A stretch of 58,028 bases of DNA from Microcaldota archaeon (GTDB lineage: Archaea > Micrarchaeota > Micrarchaeia > Anstonellales > Bilamarchaeaceae): the NCBI GenBank assembly GCA_030648615.1, contig JAUSHJ010000009.1:1-58028 (forward strand), in the 5' to 3' direction. The translations under genes and the position numbers were made by a program. Numbering within the stretch: position 1 is the first letter of the stretch; every line of letters starts with the position of its first letter. Shown here piece after piece: positions 46,340 through 55,990 of this stretch. The notes beneath the pieces are model-generated. The model made no database searches. It saw only the letters and a program-made list of their open reading frames with translations, and was not told where the DNA came from.

Positions 46340-49300
46340 CTAAGCAACCTGAGCCTGCTCCAGTTTAACACCGACCAATTTTGAAACCCCATCTACCTTG
46401 GTAACTCCAAGAACTGCCTCTGCAGTTGACATTACCGTATCATTATGAGAAATCATAAGGAACTGAGTATCTGAAGACATCTGTTTTATCAGCAATGCCA
46501 GATTCCTACTGTTTTCCTTATCCAGTGCAGCATCCACTTCATCTAGGATGTAAAATGGTGCTGGCTTGAAGAATTGTAAAGCAAAAATAAACATAAGTGC
46601 CACGAGAGAACTTTCACCACCGGAGAGTGAATCAAGAACATGTTCACGATTGTGTCGCTTGAGTTTTATGAAAAGACCGCTTTCAAATGGCTCGTTGGGC
46701 TTATCCAGATAAAGATAACCTTCCCCTATATTTATATGCTTGAACATTCTCCTGAAATTGTCACTGACTGCGTTAAATGTTTCGAAGAATGCTTCTTTCT
46801 TCCTCTGCTCTATTTCATTGATCATTTCAACAACAGCACTATGTTCCTCTGACAATTTATTTAGTCGTTCCTGAATATCTTCAATTTCAGCTTTTTTCTT
46901 AACATACATGTCTATGGCAGCCATATTTACGTTACCAAGTGATTCGATTAAAATTTCTGATTCTTTTATTATTGCACTGAGCTCATCTCTTTTAAGATCA
47001 AGGAATTCTGCAGTTTTGTATGATTCAAATTCGGCCTTTACATCAGTAAGTCGTGTTTCTACTGTTGCTTTCTTTATGTTTGCCTGATTAAGTTCCTTGT
47101 TAATTTTATCTATTTCAAATCTTCTGATACCTATTTCCTTGCCTATTTCCTGAAGTTCACTATCAAATTTCTTCATCTCCTCAAATAACGATTCTATCTC
47201 TTTACTATATTTATGTATCTGGGATTCCTGAATTTCAAGTTCCTTCTGATCATTTATTGTCTGTCTTTTAAGAGAAGTTATTTTTTCGATCATTTCTGAT
47301 TTTTCTTTTTCCATCTGGGAAATCTTATCTTCTCTTATGTGAAGTTCTTTTTTCCTCAAGGCAAACTCATTATTTTTTCCGCTTATAGTTGCCCTCAATG
47401 AAGAAATTAAAGATGCTAATTCAGTCTCACGTTTTTGAGCTGCTTCTGAAAGCTGTTTATCTTTTGCTTCGCTCTGTGAAAGATTATGCTGCATCTGTGC
47501 AACTTTCTTTTCAAGTGAATTGAATTCTGAATTTAGTTTTTCCTGTTCCTGTACCAAAGATTTTATTGTTACTTTTATCTGCTCTATTTCTGCTGTTACA
47601 TCTTCTTTTCTTTTTAGCTCCTGTTCATTCTTTTGTCGTTCTTCATCCCTAAATACAAGTTTCATTTCACAGGATTTTATTTGTACTTCAATTTCTGATT
47701 TTGCGGAACGTAACTCTGATTCCCGTTCACGTATTGCATAAAGCTCTCTCATCATTGACTCTTTTGATTGCTTTATTGATTCTGCCTCTTCATCTATCTT
47801 TCTAAGCTGAGCAGTGGCTAGTATGCTGCTTTCAGTTTTACCACCAGTTATGGTACCTACACGTTCATAGAGATCTCCACCCAGAGTAACCATTCTTGCA
47901 GTACCTACACCTATTTTTTTTGCATGATCAGGATCATCTATAAGTAATGTATCTCCAAAAACAAACTCTACTGCCCGTTTAACCTCTAAATCATAGGAAA
48001 CGAAACTAACTAACTGCTCAGCACTCTTCGGTGCATTACCAGAAGATACTTTGACTTCTCTTAATGGAATGAATGTTGCCCTGCCTGCATTTGCTTTTTT
48101 TAACCGTTCTATGATTTTAGTCGCAACATCTGCATCATCCACAACTACATAGAGAAGTCTGTTACCAGCAGCTGCTTCAACTGCCGTTGCGTGTTTATTT
48201 TCAAATTTTATAAGTTCTGCAACTGTGCCATGGATACCGGGAACAGAATTTTTAGCTTTCAAATCTGCAATAAATTTAAGTGCTGGATTTCCAAGGCTAG
48301 GAGAAACACGTACACGAAGGTAAGAACTCTTTTCTCTAAGTTCAAGGAATTTCTTATCCAAATCTACCATATCCATATTAGTTTCCTTGGTTTTTTTGAA
48401 TTGCTCATCTATTTCATTAGCTACACTCTGAGCTTCCTTTTTTAGTCTTATAATATCTTTTCTTGTTTCCTCGTCTTCATCGTTTTCTTTGTTTGGACCT
48501 ATTGCCGAAAGTTCATTGGAACGTATTTGTACTATTTCCTGTTTAGATTTAATTTCCATTTCAATTTTTATTAATTGTTCCTTTATGTCTTGTAATTTAA
48601 GTTCACTTTCTTTTAGAGCAGTTCTTGCAGTAAGTATACTGCTATCCTCAGAAGCAGGCCGAAGCACGGCTAATTCGGATTCGTATTTTTCCAATTCTTT
48701 CTTTAAACTTATAAACTCTTTTTCTATGGCAACTAATTTTGGTTTTTCTTCGTCAATATCTTTTTTTATTGAAACGGCATCCTCACCTGATTTTTTAAGA
48801 GACGCTTCCTTATCTTCTACCATCTGATGCTTTGCGGCTATAGCTGCTTTTAATTCTTCTATTTTCTTTACAAGTGCTGAAGTCTGTTGTCTTAGCTGAA
48901 GTTCCTTATTAGTATTAGATCGGTGAGTTTCAAGATTTTTAGCTTTTGCATCGAATTCTGCAAGCTCCTGTTCTTTATTTGATAGTGAATACTGATATTT
49001 AGAAAGAGTTTTTGTTACATCTTCAAATTCTTTTTCTAATCGTTCTGCTTCAACTTTAAGCAATGTTCCTTTAGCATTAGTTAACCTAGTTTTAGTATCA
49101 ACATACTTAATTGCTATTTCACGCTCTCGTTCTAATTCTGCTAAAAATGAAGTTCTCTCTCCTAGGACTAAATGCGCTTCTTTTATTCTTCCATCTACTA
49201 TATCTAGTTCCTTCATTGCTTCCTTTTTCTTTTCATCAAAATCAGAAATTCCTGCAACACTATCTATAATAGTACGCCGTTCTTTTCCAGGCATCCCTAT

Positions 49301-49726
49301 TATACGCTGTACTTCACCTTGAACAATTATATTTCTGCCACTACCATCTAAATTATATTTTTTCAGCGCATCCATGATTGCCGTACGAGTGGTGGTATGA
49401 TCATTAAGTCTATAACGTATCTTTCCATCTTCCCTAATGGCACGTTTTATCTCGAATTTCTCCTTCTTTCCTTTATCATTCGGATCGCTTTCAAAAGTAA
49501 TTGTAACTTCTGCTGCCTTTGCTCCACCTGTAATCAAATCTCTTACTTTCTTTGCTCGCAGGGATTTGAGACTTGTTTCACCCATTACGAAACGTATACC
49601 GTCTGTGAAATTTGATTTCCCACTTCCATTTGGCCCTGCCAGGCAGAGAAATGTTCTTGGGAGAGGGACATCTATGAATTTGAATGATTTAAAATTTCTA
49701 AGCTTTATTCTAGAGATAAAAATCAT
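46340..49726 (-). CDS. smc: chromosome segregation protein SMC
   Basis: LAGPNGSGKSNFTDGIRFVMGE, hinge, C-terminal LSGGESSLVALMFIFALQFFKPAPFYILDEVDAALD. Confidence 0.96.
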   Translation of the reverse strand: MIFISRIKLRNFKSFKFIDVPLPRTFLCLAGPNGSGKSNFTDGIRFVMGETSLKSLRAKKVRDLITGGAKAAEVTITFESDPNDKGKKEKFEIKRAIREDGKIRYRLNDHTTTRTAIMDALKKYNLDGSGRNIIVQGEVQRIIGMPGKERRTIIDSVAGISDFDEKKKEAMKELDIVDGRIKEAHLVLGERTSFLAELEREREIAIKYVDTKTRLTNAKGTLLKVEAERLEKEFEDVTKTLSKYQYSLSNKEQELAEFDAKAKNLETHRSNTNKELQLRQQTSALVKKIEELKAAIAAKHQMVEDKEASLKKSGEDAVSIKKDIDEEKPKLVAIEKEFISLKKELEKYESELAVLRPASEDSSILTARTALKESELKLQDIKEQLIKIEMEIKSKQEIVQIRSNELSAIGPNKENDEDEETRKDIIRLKKEAQSVANEIDEQFKKTKETNMDMVDLDKKFLELREKSSYLRVRVSPSLGNPALKFIADLKAKNSVPGIHGTVAELIKFENKHATAVEAAAGNRLLYVVVDDADVATKIIERLKKANAGRATFIPLREVKVSSGNAPKSAEQLVSFVSYDLEVKRAVEFVFGDTLLIDDPDHAKKIGVGTARMVTLGGDLYERVGTITGGKTESSILATAQLRKIDEEAESIKQSKESMMRELYAIRERESELRSAKSEIEVQIKSCEMKLVFRDEERQKNEQELKRKEDVTAEIEQIKVTIKSLVQEQEKLNSEFNSLEKKVAQMQHNLSQSEAKDKQLSEAAQKRETELASLISSLRATISGKNNEFALRKKELHIREDKISQMEKEKSEMIEKITSLKRQTINDQKELEIQESQIHKYSKEIESLFEEMKKFDSELQEIGKEIGIRRFEIDKINKELNQANIKKATVETRLTDVKAEFESYKTAEFLDLKRDELSAIIKESEILIESLGNVNMAAIDMYVKKKAEIEDIQERLNKLSEEHSAVVEMINEIEQRKKEAFFETFNAVSDNFRRMFKHINIGEGYLYLDKPNEPFESGLFIKLKRHNREHVLDSLSGGESSLVALMFIFALQFFKPAPFYILDEVDAALDKENSRNLALLIKQMSSDTQFLMISHNDTVMSTAEAVLGVTKVDGVSKLVGVKLEQAQVA

Positions 49727-49768
49727 AGAGCTAATTCGCTGATTATTATTAAATAGGTTTCGCTGGTT

Positions 49769-52700
49769 TTACTTCCAATATTCCGCAATATCCTTGACTT
49801 CTAACTCCTTCTTCTTCAACTCTACCATTGCTTTAAGCAATTCAAAAGCAGTCTGAACATTGGTAATGCATGGTATGCCCTTCTCTATACATGCTCTTCT
49901 AATCCTGAAACCATCTGTATTAGGCTTTCCACCTTTCCTTGGAGTATTGATAACTAGACTAATGCCACCTGATTTGATGGTTTCTAGAACATCTAAATTA
50001 GTTTTATCACCTTTGCCTATCTTAGGCACTGATTTCGCACCTTTTACAAGTGTAGCTGTACCAGGAGTCCCATAAATTTCAATATCAAGTGATCGTAGCA
50101 ACGCTGAAAGTGAATCAAGATAAACCTTATCTTCTTCCCTAAGACTAAGCAACGCTGTAACAGTTCCTGATTTTACAGGTTTTATTTTTACTCCTGCAGC
50201 TAGCAATGCCTTGTAATAAGCCATCTCAAATGTCGAACCGATACCCATTGTTTCCCCAGTACTCCTCATTTCCGGACCTAGACGAATATCACTACCAACT
50301 AATTTCAGGAATGGAAACACGACACTTTTAACCGCAAAATTATTTTGCCTGTTGGTAAGATCAAACTCCTTCAACTTATGACCAAGAAGAACCTTGGTAG
50401 CTATCTTCGCAAGTGGAATACCTATGGCTTTGCTGACAAATGGCACAGTTCTACTGGCTCTAGGATTTGCTTCAAGTACGTAGACGACGTTGTTCTTAAC
50501 GACGTATTGAAGATTAATCATTCCAATATTGTCAAGGGAACGTGCTATCTTATCAGTATAATCGATTAGTGTATTTTTAGTCCCCTCATCTAGATGTAAA
50601 CTTGGTAAAACAATATTAGCATCTCCGCTGTGCACACCTGCAAATTCTATGTGCTCCATTAGCCCTCCTAGGAAAAGATCCTTGCCATCGCTAATAGCAT
50701 CCACTTCGCACTCGTAAGCATTGTCAATATATTTGTCTATTAACACTGGTCTTTGCTCACTAAGGTCCACGGCCTCTTCTATGTATTGCTTCATTTCCTG
50801 GTCATCATAAACAATCTGCATACCTCTACCAGCTATTACGTAACTAGGTCTTACTACAACTGGATAAGTTATTTTATTTGCAACAGCTAAAGCTTGTGCT
50901 TCATTAATAGCAGTACCATTGGCAGGCTGTGGAATACCTAACTTATGTAATAAGTCTCTAAATCTCTCACGATCTTCTGCAATGTCTATGCCATCAAGCT
51001 GAGTCCCAAGTATCTTAACACCATAATCATGAAGTTTAGGAGCAAGATTTATACTGGTCTGACCGCCGAACTGAACAATTACTCCTTCAAAAGTTCCGAT
51101 ACCTATTACTCCTCCCTGTTCGTTCTCGATTATATTTAGGACATCTTCGCTTGTGAGTGGCTCGAAGTAAAGCCGGTCACTGGAATCAAAGTCAGTACTG
51201 ACTGTTTCTGGATTATTATTGATTACGATGCTATTAATCCCTAATTCGCGCAGAGCAAAACTTGCATGGGAACAACAATAATCAAATTCTATCCCCTGCC
51301 CAATTCTTATGGGACCTGAACCAAGAACAATTACTTTTCTGCCTTCCAGTGGCTTTGCTTCGTTTTCTGTTTCATAAGTAGAGTAATAGTAAGGAGTGAT
51401 AGCATCAAATTCTCCTGCACAGCTATCAACAATCTTGTAGGTTGGAATTATCCCATAGGATTTTCTTAAGATTCTTAATTCTTTTTCATCTATGTTTTTC
51501 AATAGACCAATTTGTTTATCACTAAAACCAGCACGCTTTGCTTCGCGAATTATTTCACGATTTAGAGGTTGTGAAAAGATTTTTTTCTCGAGCTTGATGA
51601 TGTTAAATATTTTCTGCAGGAACCAGAGATTTATCTTCGTCATTTCATGAATATGCTGAATAGTCACACCTTTTCTGAATAACTCTAGTATAGCAAACAA
51701 CCTAAGATCAGTAGCAGGATTAAGTTGTTCTTCCGGAATGAATTTTGGAATCTTGACTTCTAAACTCCTCATTGCTTTTTGTAATGCTTCCTCAAAGGTC
51801 CTGCCAATAGCCATAACTTCCCCAGTGCTTTTCATCTGTGTACCTATGTGCCGATCGCTCTGAGGGAATTTGTCAAAAGGCCAGCGTGGAATTTTAACAA
51901 CACAGTAATCAAGTGCAGGTTCAAATGCAGCGCTTGTGCCAGTTATGGAATTTTTTATTTCATGAAGCTTCTGCCCCAGAGCAATTTTTGTAGCCACTCT
52001 TGCTATGGGATAACCAGTTGCTTTTGATGCAAGAGCAGAGGAACGTGAAAGCCTTGGATTTACTTCTATTACTGTGAAATCCCCAGTTGATTGATTTACT
52101 GCATATTGAACATTGCAGCTTCCCTGTACCCCTATTGCTTCAACGATTTTCAGAGCAGCACTTCTTAGTTTCTGGTGGTCATTGTCACTAAGAGTTTGCA
52201 CTGGAGCAACTACGATACTTTCACCAGTATGAATTCCCATCGGATCGATATTTTCCATTGTACAGATTATTGCTGAATTACCAAAACTATCCCGAATTAC
52301 TTCATATTCAAATTCTCCCCAACCTGAAACACTTTTTTCTATCAGTGCTTCATGGGTTGCACTTAACCGTAGTGCCAAATCAAGAATTTGTCTAAGTTCT
52401 TCTTTATCTTTTGCAACACCACTGCCGCTTCCGCCTAGAGTAAATGATGGCCTAACTATTACAGGGTAATGAATTTTTTCTGCAAATGAATGAGCATCTT
52501 CAAAATTATTTACCGTTACTCCTGGAAGGATAGGTATTCCGATGCTTCGCATGATATTGTTGAATTCTTCTCTTGCTTCTGCACGTTTTATGGCAACAGC
52601 ATCAGTGCCTAAAAACTTAACCCCATATTTGTCAAGGATTCCTTGTTCGTGGAGCTCTGATGCTAGGTTTAGTGCAGTCTGCCCACCTACAGTTGCAAGT

Positions 52701-52951
52701 ATGCCTTCTGGTTTTTCTCTTGCAATTATTTTCTCCAAAACTTCAACAGTAAGTGGTTCGATATAAATTTTATCTGCAATTTCCTTATCTGTCTGAATTG
52801 TTGCTGGATTGGAATTGACAAGCACTACTTCTATGCCTTCTTCACGCAACGCGTTGCATGCCTGTGTTCCGGAGTAATCAAATTCAGCTGCTTGCCCAAT
52901 CACTATTGGACCTGAACCGATTACTAGAACTTTTTTAACTTTGGATTTCAT
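49769..52951 (-). CDS. carB: carbamoyl-phosphate synthase large subunit
   Basis: duplicated ATP-grasp halves; VLVIGSGPIVIGQAAEFDYSGTQAC. Confidence 0.96.
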   Translation of the reverse strand: MKSKVKKVLVIGSGPIVIGQAAEFDYSGTQACNALREEGIEVVLVNSNPATIQTDKEIADKIYIEPLTVEVLEKIIAREKPEGILATVGGQTALNLASELHEQGILDKYGVKFLGTDAVAIKRAEAREEFNNIMRSIGIPILPGVTVNNFEDAHSFAEKIHYPVIVRPSFTLGGSGSGVAKDKEELRQILDLALRLSATHEALIEKSVSGWGEFEYEVIRDSFGNSAIICTMENIDPMGIHTGESIVVAPVQTLSDNDHQKLRSAALKIVEAIGVQGSCNVQYAVNQSTGDFTVIEVNPRLSRSSALASKATGYPIARVATKIALGQKLHEIKNSITGTSAAFEPALDYCVVKIPRWPFDKFPQSDRHIGTQMKSTGEVMAIGRTFEEALQKAMRSLEVKIPKFIPEEQLNPATDLRLFAILELFRKGVTIQHIHEMTKINLWFLQKIFNIIKLEKKIFSQPLNREIIREAKRAGFSDKQIGLLKNIDEKELRILRKSYGIIPTYKIVDSCAGEFDAITPYYYSTYETENEAKPLEGRKVIVLGSGPIRIGQGIEFDYCCSHASFALRELGINSIVINNNPETVSTDFDSSDRLYFEPLTSEDVLNIIENEQGGVIGIGTFEGVIVQFGGQTSINLAPKLHDYGVKILGTQLDGIDIAEDRERFRDLLHKLGIPQPANGTAINEAQALAVANKITYPVVVRPSYVIAGRGMQIVYDDQEMKQYIEEAVDLSEQRPVLIDKYIDNAYECEVDAISDGKDLFLGGLMEHIEFAGVHSGDANIVLPSLHLDEGTKNTLIDYTDKIARSLDNIGMINLQYVVKNNVVYVLEANPRASRTVPFVSKAIGIPLAKIATKVLLGHKLKEFDLTNRQNNFAVKSVVFPFLKLVGSDIRLGPEMRSTGETMGIGSTFEMAYYKALLAAGVKIKPVKSGTVTALLSLREEDKVYLDSLSALLRSLDIEIYGTPGTATLVKGAKSVPKIGKGDKTNLDVLETIKSGGISLVINTPRKGGKPNTDGFRIRRACIEKGIPCITNVQTAFELLKAMVELKKKELEVKDIAEYWK

Positions 52952-52957
52952 GTAAAT

Positions 52958-53842
52958 TCACATTAATTGCTTAATTATCGCTTTCTGCACATAAAGCCTA
53001 TTCTTAGCCTGCTGCCAAACTACACTGTTGCCGCCATCAAGAACTTCGTCAGTTATTTCCTGACCCCTGAATGCAGGAAGAGGGTGCATTACTACGACAT
53101 CTTTTGATGCAAGTAAAAGCATTTTACTATTGACTTGATATGGAAGAAAATCCCTTAGTCTGTCTGGATTTTCCTGCTCTGATGAATCTTTTGCCCATGA
53201 GCTTACATAGATTGCAGCTGCTCCCTTAACTACGGAAATGTCATTACTTACTTCTACTCTTCCTAGTTTTTTTGCTTCTGCCAAGTATTTTTCATCTGGT
53301 GAAAGTGATTTTGGACAGAGGAAAACAAAATGCATTCCTAATTTAGTCGCTGCAATTGCAAGTGAATTTGCCACTGCATCCGTTGGATCACCTATGAAAA
53401 CCAACTTGTTACCTTGCTTTAGTTTTCCAAGTGACTTCAGCGTGTACATATCTCCTAGAGCTTGGCAGGGATGTTCTCTGTCGGTTGCTGCATTTATCAC
53501 TGGAACTTCTGAACTTTTTGCAAGTTCGTCGAGCATTGAATGTGGCAGTAGCCGTGCAACTATTAGTGAAACATACTGACTGATTGCCTTTGATGTGTCT
53601 CCAAGTCTTTCCCCTCGAACCATTTGTGTGAACACATAGTCCAGATGAATTGTACCATAGCCTAACTGCTTCAATGCGACTTCAAAAGAAACAAGTGTTC
53701 TTGTGGAAGGACGATTGAAGAGCAATGCAGCAGTTTTGCCTGCGTATGGAAAAGTCTTATCTTTGAGACTATCTGCATCTGAAAGTATTTTTTCTATTTC
53801 TGTTTTGCTCAAATCGAGCAGCGATAAAAGATTCTTTTTCAT
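52958..53842 (-). CDS. argF: ornithine carbamoyltransferase family protein (specificity uncertain)
   Basis: RPSTRTLVSFEVAL, HPCQALGDMYTLKSLG; but HPLPAFRGQEI rather than HCLP and no SMG motif. Confidence 0.8.
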   Translation of the reverse strand: MKKNLLSLLDLSKTEIEKILSDADSLKDKTFPYAGKTAALLFNRPSTRTLVSFEVALKQLGYGTIHLDYVFTQMVRGERLGDTSKAISQYVSLIVARLLPHSMLDELAKSSEVPVINAATDREHPCQALGDMYTLKSLGKLKQGNKLVFIGDPTDAVANSLAIAATKLGMHFVFLCPKSLSPDEKYLAEAKKLGRVEVSNDISVVKGAAAIYVSSWAKDSSEQENPDRLRDFLPYQVNSKMLLLASKDVVVMHPLPAFRGQEITDEVLDGGNSVVWQQAKNRLYVQKAIIKQLM

Positions 53843-53854
53843 TTAATGCACCCC

Positions 53855-54961
53855 TCATTTTAATATTTTAACGAATTGATCAAATAAATATTTAGAATCT
53901 CTTGGGCCTGGACATGACTCTGGGTGATATTGGACACTGAATACATCTTTTGATCTGTGCTTCATGCCTTCTATAGTATTGTCATTAACATTTACATGAG
54001 TTATTTCAACATCTTTCGGCAATGATTTCTCATCAGCAGCAAAACCATGATTTTGAGTAGTTATAGATATTTTACCTGTAGATTTATTGAGTACCGGATG
54101 ATTACCTCCCCGGTGACCAAATTTCATCTTATATGTTTTTCCGCCAAACGCATGTGCAAGCAACTGATGGCCAAGACAAATTCCCATTAACGGATAATCC
54201 TTAGTTATGAGTTGCTTTATCGTTTTATGTGCATCAGTAAGTATTGCAGGATCACCAGGACCGTTGGAGAGAACTATGCCTTTCGGCTCGTATTTTTCTA
54301 TATCTTCAAACTTTGAAAAACTAGGAAGTACTACTACTCTCAACCCTCTAGCCTCCAGCTCCCTTACGATATTCATCTTTACACCATAGTCCATTAGCAC
54401 TACGGTTTGTTTGTTTTTCTCCCCGAAAATAAGTGGTTTTTTTGTTGTAACTTTTTCTACGAAATCTATTGAAGAGTAATTAAATTTAAGTTCGTCCAGC
54501 AACTTTTTTGTGTCAATTGTTTCTTCGTAAACAGCAAGAACTGCAGGCATTACTCCGTGATTTCTTATGTGTCTTACCAGATAGCGAGTGTCAATGTCCG
54601 ATATGCCAGGCACCCCACTTTCTTCGAGAAATTTACTTATATCACTATTAGATTCTACGTGACAAGTTACATCACTCAGCTCTCTTATTGCAAATCCTTC
54701 CACCTGAACTTTTGAAGATTCGTACCAGGAGTAATTAGAATCCCATTTGTTTTTTTTGTTTATACCGTAATTTCCTATTAACGGGTAAGTCATAAGAAGA
54801 ATCTGTCCACCGTAGCTAGGATCAGTGATTGCTTCCTGATAACCCGTCATTGAGGTATTAAAAACTAATTCACCTACTTTCGTCGTACTCGCACCGAATC
54901 CACGACCATAGAGAATGGTTCCATCCTGCAGCACTAAGACTGCTTTTTTGTTGATCATCAT
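53855..54961 (-). CDS. carA: carbamoyl-phosphate synthase small subunit
   Basis: LVFNTSMTGYQEAITDPSY, PLMGICLGHQLLAHAFGG. Confidence 0.96.
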   Translation of the reverse strand: MMINKKAVLVLQDGTILYGRGFGASTTKVGELVFNTSMTGYQEAITDPSYGGQILLMTYPLIGNYGINKKNKWDSNYSWYESSKVQVEGFAIRELSDVTCHVESNSDISKFLEESGVPGISDIDTRYLVRHIRNHGVMPAVLAVYEETIDTKKLLDELKFNYSSIDFVEKVTTKKPLIFGEKNKQTVVLMDYGVKMNIVRELEARGLRVVVLPSFSKFEDIEKYEPKGIVLSNGPGDPAILTDAHKTIKQLITKDYPLMGICLGHQLLAHAFGGKTYKMKFGHRGGNHPVLNKSTGKISITTQNHGFAADEKSLPKDVEITHVNVNDNTIEGMKHRSKDVFSVQYHPESCPGPRDSKYLFDQFVKILK

Positions 54962-55066
54962 ATGAAAACTAGAAAAATATAACTCAATAAAAGTTTAAAA
55001 AGCTTTATAAGGATTTTAGCAACCTTGATAAACATATGGGTCGTAAATAGTATAATTGTATGAATT

Positions 55067-55207
55067 GCCCTGCAGGACAACAAGCTTGTCGCTTTAAGCG
55101 ACAAGATGCCTATTGTTGCAATGCAACAATCAGGATATTTCGACATGTGATGTCTCAATGAATTGTTCTACGGAACAAATATCTCGAGATCATAAGGTGA
55201 CCTCTCA
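55067..55207 (-). repeat. composite hairpin repeat upstream of 55208 gene
   Basis: minus: CGAGATATTTGTTCcgtaGAACAA; CCTgATTGTTGCattGCAACAATAGG-CAT-CTTGTCGCttaaaGCGACAAG. Confidence 0.75.
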
Positions 55208-55990
55208 ATGACAAAAGATAGATTCAGCGATTATATTTATGCAAGACGAGAGATACTGATGACACTCGGACATGGAGACCTAGCTTGCGCAAAAATGATT
55301 TATACTGAATTACTTGGAAAAGAAGGATGTAGGAGACAGAATACTGATAATGTGCCTAGTGCAGATAAGATATATGGCAGGATAACCAGAAGAGCAGAGA
55401 CCGAACACATAACTCCGAATCCCAATAACAGAAAATCCACAAAACGAACTAGGGAAGATCTCATCGCAATCAGAAAAAAGATGCGTGCGCAGCTTATGAA
55501 AGAAGGATATTGTGATGGGGAAATTACAGATAGCATAGTTGCTTATGAAAAAAAACATGGAAACTTAAATTCTAGCCGCAACATGGTAGCAACCTGGATG
55601 AATAAATGTGTGGCACAAGAAAGGCTTCAACCAAATCCAAACAGAGCATATGCTTGTTACGATCATGAATTTATATGCGCAGAGAGAGAACGACTTATGG
55701 AAGAGAGGTTGTCTGATCGGGCTATTGCAGAAATAATCGTAGAATCACGTGTGACTACAGGCTGGACAGTAGATGGAATATTAGCAATAAGAGATAAAAA
55801 ACTTATGAAAAAAGATCCGCGATGGACAACAAATCCCCATAATCCAAAATTCCGAGATAGAACTGCAATAGCAGAAATGGACTGGAAGGCTGCAGATTTT
55901 ATAGCAAGACACCCTCACAGAGTACAGGGACCTAACGGTGGGACGATTTTAAAAAAACCCAACGGGACAAAACCACTCACTTCCGCATAA
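55208..55990 (+). CDS. hypothetical protein, possibly repeated HTH-like units
   Basis: 260-aa ORF; GYCDGEITDSIVAYEKKHG / RLSDRAIAEIIVESRVTTG. Confidence 0.6.
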   Translation: MTKDRFSDYIYARREILMTLGHGDLACAKMIYTELLGKEGCRRQNTDNVPSADKIYGRITRRAETEHITPNPNNRKSTKRTREDLIAIRKKMRAQLMKEGYCDGEITDSIVAYEKKHGNLNSSRNMVATWMNKCVAQERLQPNPNRAYACYDHEFICAERERLMEERLSDRAIAEIIVESRVTTGWTVDGILAIRDKKLMKKDPRWTTNPHNPKFRDRTAIAEMDWKAADFIARHPHRVQGPNGGTILKKPNGTKPLTSA

